DNA from: Grimontia indica
Lineage (GTDB): Bacteria; Pseudomonadota; Gammaproteobacteria; Enterobacterales; Vibrionaceae
Direction: 5' to 3'
DNA: 64,000 nucleotides
NCBI RefSeq assembly: GCF_000333895.2
Contig: NZ_ANFM02000018.1
Span: 62,001 to 126,000, forward strand
Shown here: positions 26,026 through 34,746 of the stretch, piece by piece
How positions within the stretch are numbered: position 1 is the stretch's first letter
How the letters are laid out: every line of letters begins with the position of its first letter
The notes under the pieces: generated by a model
Told to the model about the DNA's origin: nothing
What the model saw: only the letters and a program-made list of their open reading frames with translations
Databases searched by the model: none
Translations under genes and position numbers: made by a program

Positions 26026-27774
26026 TCATGACCTCCTTTTGCCATCAGATCTTCGTACTGATTCTGCAATCAGTGTGATGACATCGTTGAAAGTCGCACT
26101 ATCAGGTTGGAAGTCGATGTCTAAGGTTAAATTGAGTGGGTAAAAGCGGCTAAGGTCCACACCCACACCCAGAGCAGTGATGATATCGCCCTGTTTTTCT
26201 CGGCTTGCTATGACTTGCTTGAGGTGGTTATCCAAATAGAAGTCGTCATTGGTCAGGTTGGTGGCGGTATCCATCGGACTTCCATCAGATATCACTAGTA
26301 ACAAATGTCTTGAGGCATCTATCTGACGCGACCTTGCACATGCCCATTCAATCGCTTCGCCATCAATACCTTCACGGAAAATATCTCCCTTCATCAATGC
26401 CGCCAGGTTTTTAGAGCCTTGGCGCCAATGTGTTCCAGCATCTTTGAAAATCAAATGGCACACTTCGTTCATTCTGCCTGGCATTGCGTGCCTACCGGTC
26501 ATTAGCCATTTTTTGTAAGGCCGCCCGCCATTCCAAGCACAGGTTGTGTATCCCAGAACTTCAGTAGGCACGCCACCAATACCTAGTGCCCTGACCAGCC
26601 CATCAACGAGATGGATTATGCTTTCCATGTGTTGCCTCATCGAACCTGAGCAGTCAATCAGTAGGGTGACAGCGCTGTCAGGACGTTCAACGAAGTGTTC
26701 TTTGATAAATACGCGCCTTTCCATAGGCGATGAGACAACCTGTGGAAGGCGGCTTCCATCGATGTAACCTTCCTCCTCCTCAAATTGCCAGCCGTCGCGC
26801 GTTTTTTGGTTTAAACAAAGCAATAGGCGTTTGGATATTTCCCGAAGGTTAAGTCCCAGATGAAGAAAGCGTTTATCAAGATGTGAGCGAAACTCTGCAA
26901 GCTGTACTTTTCTCACCAAACTGCATGCGTCGATCTCGGTATCGAATTCACGGTTAAAAACCCGATATTGAAGGCGGTGCATTTCAAATGATTTGCTGTT
27001 TCCCCCTGTGACTGAAGAGTAGGTATTGTCGGCTTCTATATCCGTGCTGAGTAACAGGGGAAAAGCACTGAGGATCTGCTCACTCCTTTCATTGTCATCT
27101 TCATTGTTCTCACACTCACTCACCATGTTGGACACTTTCTCAGCCAGTGATAGAGCGTGTCGGCCGTAAAATGTTTGATGGTCTTTATTGCGACGAAGAC
27201 CTGCCAGTTCTGAACCCAGACAGGGTGTGATACCGGCGCGGGTCGCCTCTATTAAATCTTCAATTTCTGGGTCGATGGGCGTTGAAAACAGGCGTGAGCG
27301 GACAATCTGTATCACAGTGAAAATTAAGATACCGAGCTTTGATTCCATCAGATTCGTGTGCAATGCGAGCCTGCTCCAAGCGTCAAACCGATAGCGAATA
27401 TTTTGTTGTGTGCCTGGCTGGTGGTTTCCGCTGAGAAGAGCTTCTGTGCGAAATTGTTCCAGTAGGTCATAAAGCATGCCCGAGACAGGGTCTGCAGGCA
27501 TGGTTGAGCGGTGAACATCAGCATTGCTAAACAACAGACGCGCTGATATAGCATCAGCACGTCCGCGCTGTGCTTGAGCATCATGGGAAAGATCATGAGT
27601 CTGTAAATGAGCGGCCGAGATCGGCACATACACCGCTCCATTGTAAAAACGCTCACCACGAAGTTTGAGCTCCGAGTTGCCCGTTTCCGACCGGATGGTT
27701 GCCAGAGTCAGTTCCCGTCTGCGCTGCTGGGCTCGGGTAAAAGGTGCGGGCTCGGGGTGGTGAGCGCGACTCAT
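26026..27774 (-). CDS. CobT-like VWA-domain protein
   Basis: A 582-residue protein resembling the CobT subunit of aerobic cobaltochelatase. The C-terminal von Willebrand A domain has the MIDAS motif LLIDCSGSM (371-379) and VISDGSPMD. Typical CobT segments follow, such as VLGYTTCAWNGG and GRMNEVCHLIFK. A short acidic linker lies near residues 220-233. The ATG overlaps the stop of the cobS-like gene by 4 bases, so the two are made as a pair. CobST normally drives cobalt insertion together with CobN. No CobN or other cobalamin gene is present here, so a maturation or remodelling role for a local enzyme is more likely. Confidence 0.85.
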   Translation of the reverse strand: MSRAHHPEPAPFTRAQQRRRELTLATIRSETGNSELKLRGERFYNGAVYVPISAAHLQTHDLSHDAQAQRGRADAISARLLFSNADVHRSTMPADPVSGMLYDLLEQFRTEALLSGNHQPGTQQNIRYRFDAWSRLALHTNLMESKLGILIFTVIQIVRSRLFSTPIDPEIEDLIEATRAGITPCLGSELAGLRRNKDHQTFYGRHALSLAEKVSNMVSECENNEDDNERSEQILSAFPLLLSTDIEADNTYSSVTGGNSKSFEMHRLQYRVFNREFDTEIDACSLVRKVQLAEFRSHLDKRFLHLGLNLREISKRLLLCLNQKTRDGWQFEEEEGYIDGSRLPQVVSSPMERRVFIKEHFVERPDSAVTLLIDCSGSMRQHMESIIHLVDGLVRALGIGGVPTEVLGYTTCAWNGGRPYKKWLMTGRHAMPGRMNEVCHLIFKDAGTHWRQGSKNLAALMKGDIFREGIDGEAIEWACARSRQIDASRHLLLVISDGSPMDTATNLTNDDFYLDNHLKQVIASREKQGDIITALGVGVDLSRFYPLNLTLDIDFQPDSATFNDVITLIAESVRRSDGKRRS

Positions 27775-28754
27775 CTTTCAGCACCCGTTAAAGCGGAGTC
27801 TTCCTCTATGACTTCCTCATTAAAACAGCGTTGATAAAGCTCGTTGATGATTGGCCATTCAGCTTCATCACATTTATTGAGGAAGGTGAGGCGGAAGGCA
27901 GTTCTAGGGTCACTGAATATTTCACAATTCTCCGCCCACGTAATCACGGTTCGTGGCGACATTAAGGTTGATATGTCACCGGTTGAAAACGCTTTGCGTG
28001 TCAGGTTGGCAATCTCAACCATTTGAGCCACCAGCTTTCGTCCGCGTTCTGTGTTTTTTGATGGGACACGCGCAAGAACAATCTTGGCTTCAGTTTCTGG
28101 CTTGAGGTAGTTCAGAGTGACAACCAGATTCCATCGGTCGATCTGGGCTTGGTTTAATACCTGAGTGCCATGATACAGGCCCTGCAAATTGCCTAAACCG
28201 ACAGTATTGGCTGTGGCAAACAGGCGGAATGAAGGGTGAGGCTCTATCACCCGGTTTTTGTCAGTCAGGACAAGCTTTCCGTCTTTCTCAAGTAAGCGCT
28301 GAATAACAAACATGACATCAGGTCTGCCAGCGTCATATTCGTCGAGGATCAGCGCAATCGGTCGGGCCGCAGACCAGGGCAGAATACCGTCCTGGAATTC
28401 GGTGACCTGCTTTTCGTCTCGGATCACCAAGGTATCTTTTCCTACCAAGTCCAATCGACTGATATGCCCATCAAGGTTAATCCTCATGCAAGGCCAGTTA
28501 AGCCGGGCTGCAACTTGCTCAATGTGGGTGGATTTACCTGTGCCATGTAGCCCTTGAATCAGTGTTCTTCGGTTGTGAGCAAAGCCCGCGAGAATCGCAC
28601 TGGTCACTTCTGGATTGAAGACGTAGTCAGGATCGATTTTGGGCACCAGCTCGCTGGTGCTGGAAAAAGCGGGTACAACTAACTCTGTATCGATACCGAA
28701 TGTTTCTTTGGCCGACACCTGGATATCGGGTCCTTGCATCATCGTCCTCTCCAT
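27771..28754 (-). CDS. CobS-like AAA+ ATPase (MoxR type)
   Basis: A 327-residue MoxR-group AAA+ ATPase, close in sequence to cobaltochelatase CobS. Walker A is GLHGTGKST (68-76) and Walker B ALILDEYDAG near residue 132. The sensor region FRLFATANTVGLGN and the CobS-like GKDTLVIRDEKQVTEFQDG are present. The start at 28754 follows a GGAGG site and matches CobS length; a longer frame would run into the regulatory gap. It is transcribed away from xsc, sharing the 28755-28963 promoter region. It forms an ATPase/VWA pair with the gene at 26026. Confidence 0.9.
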   Translation of the reverse strand: MERTMMQGPDIQVSAKETFGIDTELVVPAFSSTSELVPKIDPDYVFNPEVTSAILAGFAHNRRTLIQGLHGTGKSTHIEQVAARLNWPCMRINLDGHISRLDLVGKDTLVIRDEKQVTEFQDGILPWSAARPIALILDEYDAGRPDVMFVIQRLLEKDGKLVLTDKNRVIEPHPSFRLFATANTVGLGNLQGLYHGTQVLNQAQIDRWNLVVTLNYLKPETEAKIVLARVPSKNTERGRKLVAQMVEIANLTRKAFSTGDISTLMSPRTVITWAENCEIFSDPRTAFRLTFLNKCDEAEWPIINELYQRCFNEEVIEEDSALTGAER

Positions 28755-28963
28755 TTTTCCTCCGTTATTAAGCCTATAGCGAGCCTTCTTATGTCTTGTT
28801 TTTACCAACGAGGCGATTTCTCGCTGGTGAGACTTTCGATATCAAAAATTCCGTTATTTAAATTTTTGGTTGACCAATCCAGAAACATGGCATTAACTAA
28901 ATTTCAAATTCCGTATAACGAAACATTTAATTCCATAATATGAAATTTAGCAAGGAGAACGTT
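28755..28963. promoter_or_regulatory. Divergent cobS-like / xsc control region
   Basis: Two TTC-N8-GAA palindrome-like sites, TTCCGTATAACGAA (28909-28922) and TTCCATAATATGAA (28931-28944), have centres 22 bases apart, two DNA turns. A related TTCCGTTATTTAAA lies at 28849-28862. The first pair lies 20-55 bases upstream of the xsc start, where a regulator would act. The flanking IclR proteins are the best candidates. Confidence 0.5.
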
Positions 28964-30775
28964 ATGAGTGAATCATCGATGCGCACTGTTGTTGAAGGTC
29001 CAACCAAGATGACGCCATCAGAAGCATTCGTGGAAACACTGGTCGCAAACAACGTCACAACGATGTTTGGCATCATGGGCTCTGCATTCATGGATGCGAT
29101 GGATATCTTCGCGCCTGCGGGTATTCAAATGATCCCGGTCGTTCATGAGCAAGGTGCAGCGCACATGGCAGATGGTTACTCACGTGTATCAGGGAATCAT
29201 GGGGTGGTGATTGGACAGAATGGCCCAGGGATCAGTAATTGTGTGACTGCGATAGCAGCAGCTTACTGGGCACACAGCCCAGTGGTGATGATTACACCGG
29301 AAACAGGAACCATGACCATGGGGTTGGGCGGATTCCAAGAGTGTAATCAGCTGCCAATGTTTCAGGAATTTACTAAATACCAAGGACATGTCACTCACCC
29401 AGCAAGAATGGCGGAGTACACAGGACGCTGCTTTGACAGAGCCATGAGCGAAATGGGCCCAACGCAACTGAATATTCCGCGCGACTATTTCTATGGTGAA
29501 ATCACTTGTGAAATTCCAAAACCTGCCCGTTTAGACCGTGGTCCTGGCGGTGAGAAAAGCTTGAATGAGGCTGCTGATATTCTCGCAGAAGCCAAGTTCC
29601 CTGTGATCATTTCCGGTGGCGGCGTGGTAATGGCTGATGCTGTAGAAGAGTGTAAAGCGCTGGCTGAGCGTTTAGGTGCGCCAGTGGTAAACAGCTATCT
29701 GCACAATGACTCTTTCCCGGCTTCACACCCACAATGGTGTGGTCCACTGGGCTACCAAGGCTCAAAAGCGGCGATGAAATTGATCGCGCAAGCAGACGTT
29801 GTCATTGCTTTGGGTTCCCGTCTGGGTCCATTTGGCACCTTGCCACAACATGGTCTCGATTATTGGCCGCAGAACGCCAAAATCATCCAGATTGACGCTG
29901 ACAACAAAATGCTGGGATTGGTGAAGAAAATTTCAGTCGGTATCTGTGGTGATGCGAAAGCAGCAGCGGTGGCACTGACTGAACGGTTAAGTGGCCGAGA
30001 GCTGGCTTGTGACAGCAATAAAGAAGAGCGTCTTGGCATCATGAAACAGGAAAAAGATGCTTGGGAAAAAGAGCTGGATGAGTGGACGCATGAAAAAGAC
30101 GCTTTCAGCCTCGATATGATTGAGCACAACGCGAATGAAACGCCATTTTCCGGTGGCGAATACCTCCATCCGCGCCAAGTCCTGCGCGAGCTTGAAAAAG
30201 CCATGCCTGAGGATGTCATGGTCTCTACTGACATTGGCAACATCAACTCCATTGCTAACAGCTACCTAAGATTCGAAAAGCCCCGCAGCTTCTTCGCGGC
30301 AATGAGCTTCGGTAACTGTGGTTACGCTTTCCCAACCATTATTGGCGCCAAAATGGCAGCACCAGACAGACCCGCTATTTCTTACGCCGGTGACGGTGCG
30401 TGGGGAATGAGCTTGGTTGAAACCATGACCTGTGTACGACACAACATCCCAGTCACCGCAGTGGTATTCCATAACCGTCAATGGGGCGCAGAGAAGAAGA
30501 ACCAGGTTGATTTTTACAACCGTCGATTTGTGGCGGGCGAACTGGATAACCAAAGCTTCGCAGAAATTGCACGTGCGATGGGTGCGGAAGGTGTCACTGT
30601 GGATCGTTTGGAAGATGTTGGCCCAGCACTCAAAGCAGCCATCGACAAACAAATGAACGAAGGGAAAACCACCGTGATTGAAATCATGTGTACCCAAGAG
30701 TTGGGAGACCCATTCCGTCGTGATGCGCTTTCGACACCTGTTCGCTTCCTAGAAAAGTATCAGGATTACGTTTAA
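28964..30775 (+). CDS. xsc: Sulfoacetaldehyde acetyltransferase
   Basis: A thiamine-diphosphate enzyme that converts sulfoacetaldehyde + phosphate to acetyl phosphate + sulfite, the point where taurine and isethionate breakdown meet. It has 603 residues, as usual. The N-terminal pyrimidine-binding domain has MFGIMGSAFMDAMDIF, and the C-terminal diphosphate-binding domain has AGDGAWGMSLVETMTCVRHN, split by its loop, then RQWGAEKKNQVDFYNRRF, which is specific to Xsc rather than other acetolactate-synthase relatives. The start at 28964 has an AAGGAG site; an upstream in-frame ATG at 28940 does not. It heads the plus-strand operon xsc-tauX-tauY-tauKLM-pta. Confidence 0.96.
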   Translation: MSESSMRTVVEGPTKMTPSEAFVETLVANNVTTMFGIMGSAFMDAMDIFAPAGIQMIPVVHEQGAAHMADGYSRVSGNHGVVIGQNGPGISNCVTAIAAAYWAHSPVVMITPETGTMTMGLGGFQECNQLPMFQEFTKYQGHVTHPARMAEYTGRCFDRAMSEMGPTQLNIPRDYFYGEITCEIPKPARLDRGPGGEKSLNEAADILAEAKFPVIISGGGVVMADAVEECKALAERLGAPVVNSYLHNDSFPASHPQWCGPLGYQGSKAAMKLIAQADVVIALGSRLGPFGTLPQHGLDYWPQNAKIIQIDADNKMLGLVKKISVGICGDAKAAAVALTERLSGRELACDSNKEERLGIMKQEKDAWEKELDEWTHEKDAFSLDMIEHNANETPFSGGEYLHPRQVLRELEKAMPEDVMVSTDIGNINSIANSYLRFEKPRSFFAAMSFGNCGYAFPTIIGAKMAAPDRPAISYAGDGAWGMSLVETMTCVRHNIPVTAVVFHNRQWGAEKKNQVDFYNRRFVAGELDNQSFAEIARAMGAEGVTVDRLEDVGPALKAAIDKQMNEGKTTVIEIMCTQELGDPFRRDALSTPVRFLEKYQDYV

Positions 30776-30945
30776 CCGCGTGTCGCGAAGTCGACAGCAC
30801 CGAGAAAGGAAATTCTTTAAATAAAGAGTGAGTGTTTGGCTGAGTGCGCTCGGCCAGACCTCTCTTAAAAATTAACCCGAGACAGATTTCAAAAATAACA
30901 AGGTTCAGCTTAAAGCGCTGACCGCGGATGAAAAGGAGTTTTAAC

Positions 30946-31359
30946 GTGAACAACCCTATGACTCAGGCAAAATCGGATTCCATCACCACCGATTTTTTGG
31001 ACGCGTTTTCGAAAGCGTGGAATGACCACGATGTTGAAGCACTGATGACATTTATGACGGAAGACTGTGTTTTTCATACGGCAGCCGGTAGCGAGCTTCA
31101 AGGCACCACAATATCAGGGTTTGATGACGTCCGAGATGCATTTGAGCAAGTGTGGAAAACCTTTCCTGATGTGTGTTGGAAAGATGCAGAGCACACGATT
31201 TTATCCGGGAGCAAAGCCATCACTGAGTCTACTTTCTGTGCAACAAAACCTGATGGCAGCCGGATAGAAGCGCGCATGGTGGATGTGTTTACGCTCCGTG
31301 ACGGCAAGATTGCAGTGAAAAATGCCTTCCGCAAAGACAGACCTGCCTTAGTGGTTTGA
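30946..31359 (+). CDS. tauX: Taurine dehydrogenase small subunit, SnoaL-like (TauX type)
   Basis: A 137-residue protein with the SnoaL/NTF2-like fold: an N-terminal helix FSKAWNDHDVEALMTFM, then DCVFHTAAGSELQG, and the C-terminal strand pattern VDVFTLRDGKIAVKNAFRK. The GTG at 30946 is the best start (AAAGGAG 8 bases upstream); an ATG at 30928 has no ribosome site. Small SnoaL-like proteins directly before a FAD oxidoreductase, next to xsc and a TRAP importer, match the tauX-tauY arrangement of Rhodobacter-type taurine clusters. The name rests on that context, since SnoaL-like sequences are poorly diagnostic on their own. Confidence 0.7.
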   Translation: MNNPMTQAKSDSITTDFLDAFSKAWNDHDVEALMTFMTEDCVFHTAAGSELQGTTISGFDDVRDAFEQVWKTFPDVCWKDAEHTILSGSKAITESTFCATKPDGSRIEARMVDVFTLRDGKIAVKNAFRKDRPALVV

Positions 31360-31401
31360 TTGTTGTTGGGATTCTTGTAGCAATTGATATCGGAGCAAGC
31401 A

Positions 31402-32853
31402 ATGGAATCAGCCAGTCAAGAGATATCTGGTGTCGAAAAGGAGCTCTCCCGCTCCCCGACGCCAGCAGTTGATGCTTATGACCCCGCCTACGATCCCCTT
31501 GTGGATGCGACGCCAGGAAAAGGTAGGGATTATTCTCCTTCATATTGGATTGGTACTGCGGGTACGCCACCGGAAGACGATGGCCCGCTGCCCGGTGATA
31601 CTGATGCCGATGTGGTGATCGTCGGTTCGGGGTTTACCGGACTGACCGCTGCTATTTTTCTTGCAGAAAACTATGGCATTAAAGCGACTGTTCTAGAGGC
31701 GAACCGCACCAGTTGGGGTTGCAGCACCAGAAATGGCGGTCAGGCTCAATGCGCTTCTGGCCGGCTAAAGCGCTCACAGTGGATAGAGCGATGGGGGTTA
31801 GATACGGCGCTTCGCATGCATCAAGAGTGTGTAGATGGCATGGAAACGTTCAAATCGCTGATCAAAGACATCGATTGTGATCCCCAGCCGGGCGGACATC
31901 TCTATATTGCGCACCGAGCGAAGGTGATGCCAGGGCTAGTCAAAGAGGCGCAACTGCTTCGTAAAACGTTTAATTATGATGCTCAAATCTTTGATGCCCA
32001 GACCGTCAAAGAGCAATACGTCAACGATGTGGAAGCAGCAGGGGCGTTGCATGAACCCGAGGGGATTGGCATACATGCGGGCAAACTGGCCTTTGGTTAT
32101 TTGAAGAAGGCACGTGCTTTAGGCGTGAAAGTGCACCCTGCAAGCCCAGTCACCGGGTGGGAAACACGAAAGGGTATCCACTACCTTCAAACACCGCATG
32201 GCACGGTAAAAGCGCAAAGCGTAGGCATCGCAACGGGGGGCTATACCTCTCAATCGCTGCACCCTCAGCTGAAAAACCGCTTGCTGCCCATACTGTCTAA
32301 TTCCATGGTAACCCGGCCTTTAACACCCTCAGAAATTGAGGCGTGCAGTTTCAGAACAACGCAGATCATCACAGACACCCGTGTTCTTCGGCATTACTAC
32401 CGGTTACTTCCTGATAACCGGCTACAGATTGGCTCGCGTAGCGCCATTACCGGTTTTGACGCGCCAAAACAGAAGTATGAGGACAAGCTATACGCGGACA
32501 TGGTTCGAAAATTCCCTGCTTTACAAGGCATTAGTATCGATTACTCATGGTGGGGTTGGGTGGATGTGAGCCATGACATGATGCCAAGAATTTTTCAGCC
32601 AAACGAATCTGAGACCCTCTATTACGCATTGGGTTATGGCGGCAATGGCGTGATGTACTCCGCGCAGGCTGGCAAACGGTTAGCGCAGTGGATTGCGGGT
32701 GACACAAAAGACCTCAATCTTCCGATTTTCCAGTCAAAGTTACCTTATCCAAATGTGAGAGAGCTTGTTGAATCCGAATACTTTGCACCGTTTCGAAGGC
32801 TAGGGCAGCGATTCCTATACCGTTGGTATCACTTAAAAGACGAAGTGCTTTAG
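31402..32853 (+). CDS. tauY: FAD-dependent oxidoreductase, taurine dehydrogenase large subunit (TauY type)
   Basis: A 483-residue DAO/DadA-family flavoprotein. The dinucleotide-binding motif VVIVGSGFTGLTAAIFLAEN lies near residue 75, after an N-terminal extension of about 70 residues. A CSTRNGGQAQCASGRLKR stretch and a C-terminal ALGYGGNGVMYSAQAGKRL close the FAD site. It is proposed to oxidise taurine to sulfoacetaldehyde and ammonia with TauX, feeding Xsc. By sequence alone it could be another amine oxidase (gamma-glutamylputrescine oxidoreductase-like). The order xsc-X-Y-TRAP-pta supports taurine. The start at 31402 has CGGAG upstream. Confidence 0.75.
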   Translation: MESASQEISGVEKELSRSPTPAVDAYDPAYDPLVDATPGKGRDYSPSYWIGTAGTPPEDDGPLPGDTDADVVIVGSGFTGLTAAIFLAENYGIKATVLEANRTSWGCSTRNGGQAQCASGRLKRSQWIERWGLDTALRMHQECVDGMETFKSLIKDIDCDPQPGGHLYIAHRAKVMPGLVKEAQLLRKTFNYDAQIFDAQTVKEQYVNDVEAAGALHEPEGIGIHAGKLAFGYLKKARALGVKVHPASPVTGWETRKGIHYLQTPHGTVKAQSVGIATGGYTSQSLHPQLKNRLLPILSNSMVTRPLTPSEIEACSFRTTQIITDTRVLRHYYRLLPDNRLQIGSRSAITGFDAPKQKYEDKLYADMVRKFPALQGISIDYSWWGWVDVSHDMMPRIFQPNESETLYYALGYGGNGVMYSAQAGKRLAQWIAGDTKDLNLPIFQSKLPYPNVRELVESEYFAPFRRLGQRFLYRWYHLKDEVL

Positions 32854-33072
32854 TGATGTAGGCGCATGTATTCGAATCAGAAATTGATAGACGCTCGCTG
32901 CAGCGCACCTGCTTGATGGAGCCAAGCATGACGCCAAACCAGCTGTAAACGGAGAATTCAGTTGGTTTGGGACAATAAAACCGAAATCTAAAGCAACGTT
33001 TTGCCGCCTGCATTGGGTGGCTAGCACCCGAGGAAAGTCAGAATCAATACACTAATTAAAGAGGTTAAGATC

Positions 33073-34071
33073 ATGAAATTAATTCGTAGTAACGTCCTCG
33101 CTATTGTCACCGCTTTCAGCATGGCGCTGACCACTCCGCAGTTATACGCTCAAACATTCAAAATGGCGCTGGGTGATGCTGCTGGTGGTACACAATGGGA
33201 ACTGGGTAAAACGTTTGCTGAAAAACTCAGTGATAAAACGGGTGGTAAAGCTAAGGTTGACCTCTTTCCCAATGGCCAGTTAGGTACCGAGCAAGATACA
33301 GTTAACAATGCAGCTATCGGCTTACTTGATTTCTCTGTGTTGGCCATCAACAACGTGACGCCTTTTTCTCCCACTGTTGGCCTGTTGACGATGCCGTATG
33401 TGATTCAGTCAGCTGAAGAGGCGAGACTACTGACGCAAGGCGATATTGGTAAAGAGCTTGTAGAGAACACCATACGTGACGCAGGCGTCAGAATTGTTGG
33501 TTGGGCGTATTCAGGTTTCCGCGTTCTCACCAACTCTAAACGTCCTGTCAAAACGCCTGAAGATCTAAAAGGTTTGGTGATCCGCGTTCCCCGAAATGAA
33601 ATCATGATTGCTTCCTATCAGGCGCTGGGTATTAACCCTACACCCATGGCGTGGTCAGAGACCTTTACCGGCCTCCAGCAAGGTGTGGTTGATGGTCAGG
33701 ACAACCCTTACATCACTATTTCTGCCATGAAATTCAATGAAGTACAGAAGTACGTGACCAATATCCGTTACATCTTCTCGATGGAGCCCCTCATCATCAG
33801 TGAGTCGGTCTTCCAGGACCAATCACCCGAAATGCAAAAGGCGATTTTAGAGGCGGGTCAGGAAGCGACGGTACATAGCTTTGAGTTTCTTAAAGATACC
33901 GAAGATCGCATCAAGAAAGAGCTGGTAGCAAAAGGCATGGAAATCGCCGAACCGGCTGATAACGAGAAGGAATGGATTGAGAGTGTAACAACTGTTGTTT
34001 GGCCGAAATTCTACAGCAGTATCGGTGGTAAAGAAAAACTGGATAACGCACTGAAACAGCTCGGTCGATAA
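33073..34071 (+). CDS. TRAP transporter solute-binding protein (TauK type)
   Basis: A 332-residue periplasmic receptor with a Sec signal peptide of about 26 residues (cleavage after QLYAQ or nearby). DctP features include DKTGGKAKVDLFPNGQLGTE, the RVLTNSKRPVKTPEDLKGL segment before IRVP, and PTPMAWSETFTGLQQGVVDG. It is Sec-dependent, unlike the Tat-dependent receptor at 15557. It lies 219 bases after the taurine dehydrogenase gene and is followed by a strong stem-loop. Taurine is the expected ligand by analogy with tauKLM. Confidence 0.85.
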   Translation: MKLIRSNVLAIVTAFSMALTTPQLYAQTFKMALGDAAGGTQWELGKTFAEKLSDKTGGKAKVDLFPNGQLGTEQDTVNNAAIGLLDFSVLAINNVTPFSPTVGLLTMPYVIQSAEEARLLTQGDIGKELVENTIRDAGVRIVGWAYSGFRVLTNSKRPVKTPEDLKGLVIRVPRNEIMIASYQALGINPTPMAWSETFTGLQQGVVDGQDNPYITISAMKFNEVQKYVTNIRYIFSMEPLIISESVFQDQSPEMQKAILEAGQEATVHSFEFLKDTEDRIKKELVAKGMEIAEPADNEKEWIESVTTVVWPKFYSSIGGKEKLDNALKQLGR

Positions 34072-34078
34072 TCGAGAT

Positions 34079-34109
34079 ACCCGTCGGGCACGGAACGTGT
34101 CCGACGGGT
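34079..34109 (+). other. Intercistronic stem-loop
   Basis: 13-base arms ACCCGTCGGGCAC and GTGTCCGACGGGT (one mismatch), loop of about 5 bases, directly after the TRAP receptor gene and with no T run. It likely protects the receptor mRNA or reduces read-through, giving more receptor than membrane subunits. Confidence 0.65.
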
Positions 34110-34155
34110 TAGCTATTGAACTCACCCTTGAAGCCTGAACGTTGAGAGTAAGAGC

Positions 34156-34707
34156 ATGTCGATAATGTTACCAGTGCGTCGTCACCTAAACAGGATTGAA
34201 GAATACATCTGCTGCTTGTTTCTGGCGGTATTTGTCACGCTTTTGTTTACGCAGATCTTGGTTAGACAGTTTTTCCAATACTCCATTCCTTGGGGTGATG
34301 AAGTCGCGACCTATTTATTCGTTTGGTTTACCTATTTAGGTGCTGTTGTCGCAGCAAAAATGTCTGCTCATAACCGAGTCTCTTTCCACTTTAACTACTT
34401 TCCACCCATCGTAAAAACCGTCTGCGAGACGATCGCCGATCTGCTCTGGATTGCTTTCAATCTGTATTTTGTTTACCTGAGTTATGACTTTGTTTTCAAC
34501 AAGATGAACTTGTTTTGGAAGTCTCAAACCACCGGTATCCCAATGAAGTACATCTACATGATTCTGCCCATCGCGTTTTTGCTGATGTCGATACGGATTC
34601 TATGGAATGTCATCGATCGCTTAAAAGGTATTGAACACGATGACCCAGAGGCAGAAGAGATCCGCAAGCTCAGCGAAAAAAAGATGGATATTCCCAAGCT
34701 GCCATAG
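34156..34707 (+). CDS. TRAP transporter small membrane subunit (TauL type)
   Basis: A 183-residue DctQ-family protein with four predicted helices. It has the typical YSIPWGDEVATYLFVWFTYL segment, which includes the conserved Trp-Gly-Asp-Glu, and an AKMSAHNRVSFHF loop. It lies between the receptor and large-subunit genes in the taurine operon. The C terminus is a charged cytoplasmic tail rich in Glu and Lys. Confidence 0.83.
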   Translation: MSIMLPVRRHLNRIEEYICCLFLAVFVTLLFTQILVRQFFQYSIPWGDEVATYLFVWFTYLGAVVAAKMSAHNRVSFHFNYFPPIVKTVCETIADLLWIAFNLYFVYLSYDFVFNKMNLFWKSQTTGIPMKYIYMILPIAFLLMSIRILWNVIDRLKGIEHDDPEAEEIRKLSEKKMDIPKLP

Positions 34708-34746
34708 GCCCGGCGGTGAAAAGATAGCGAGAAGGGATTCAACCTT

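Noticed and set aside
26026-28754. Genuine cobaltochelatase operon for vitamin B12
   Set aside because: There is no cobN, no other cob gene, and the neighbours are sulfonate genes; only the CobS/CobT resemblance supports it.
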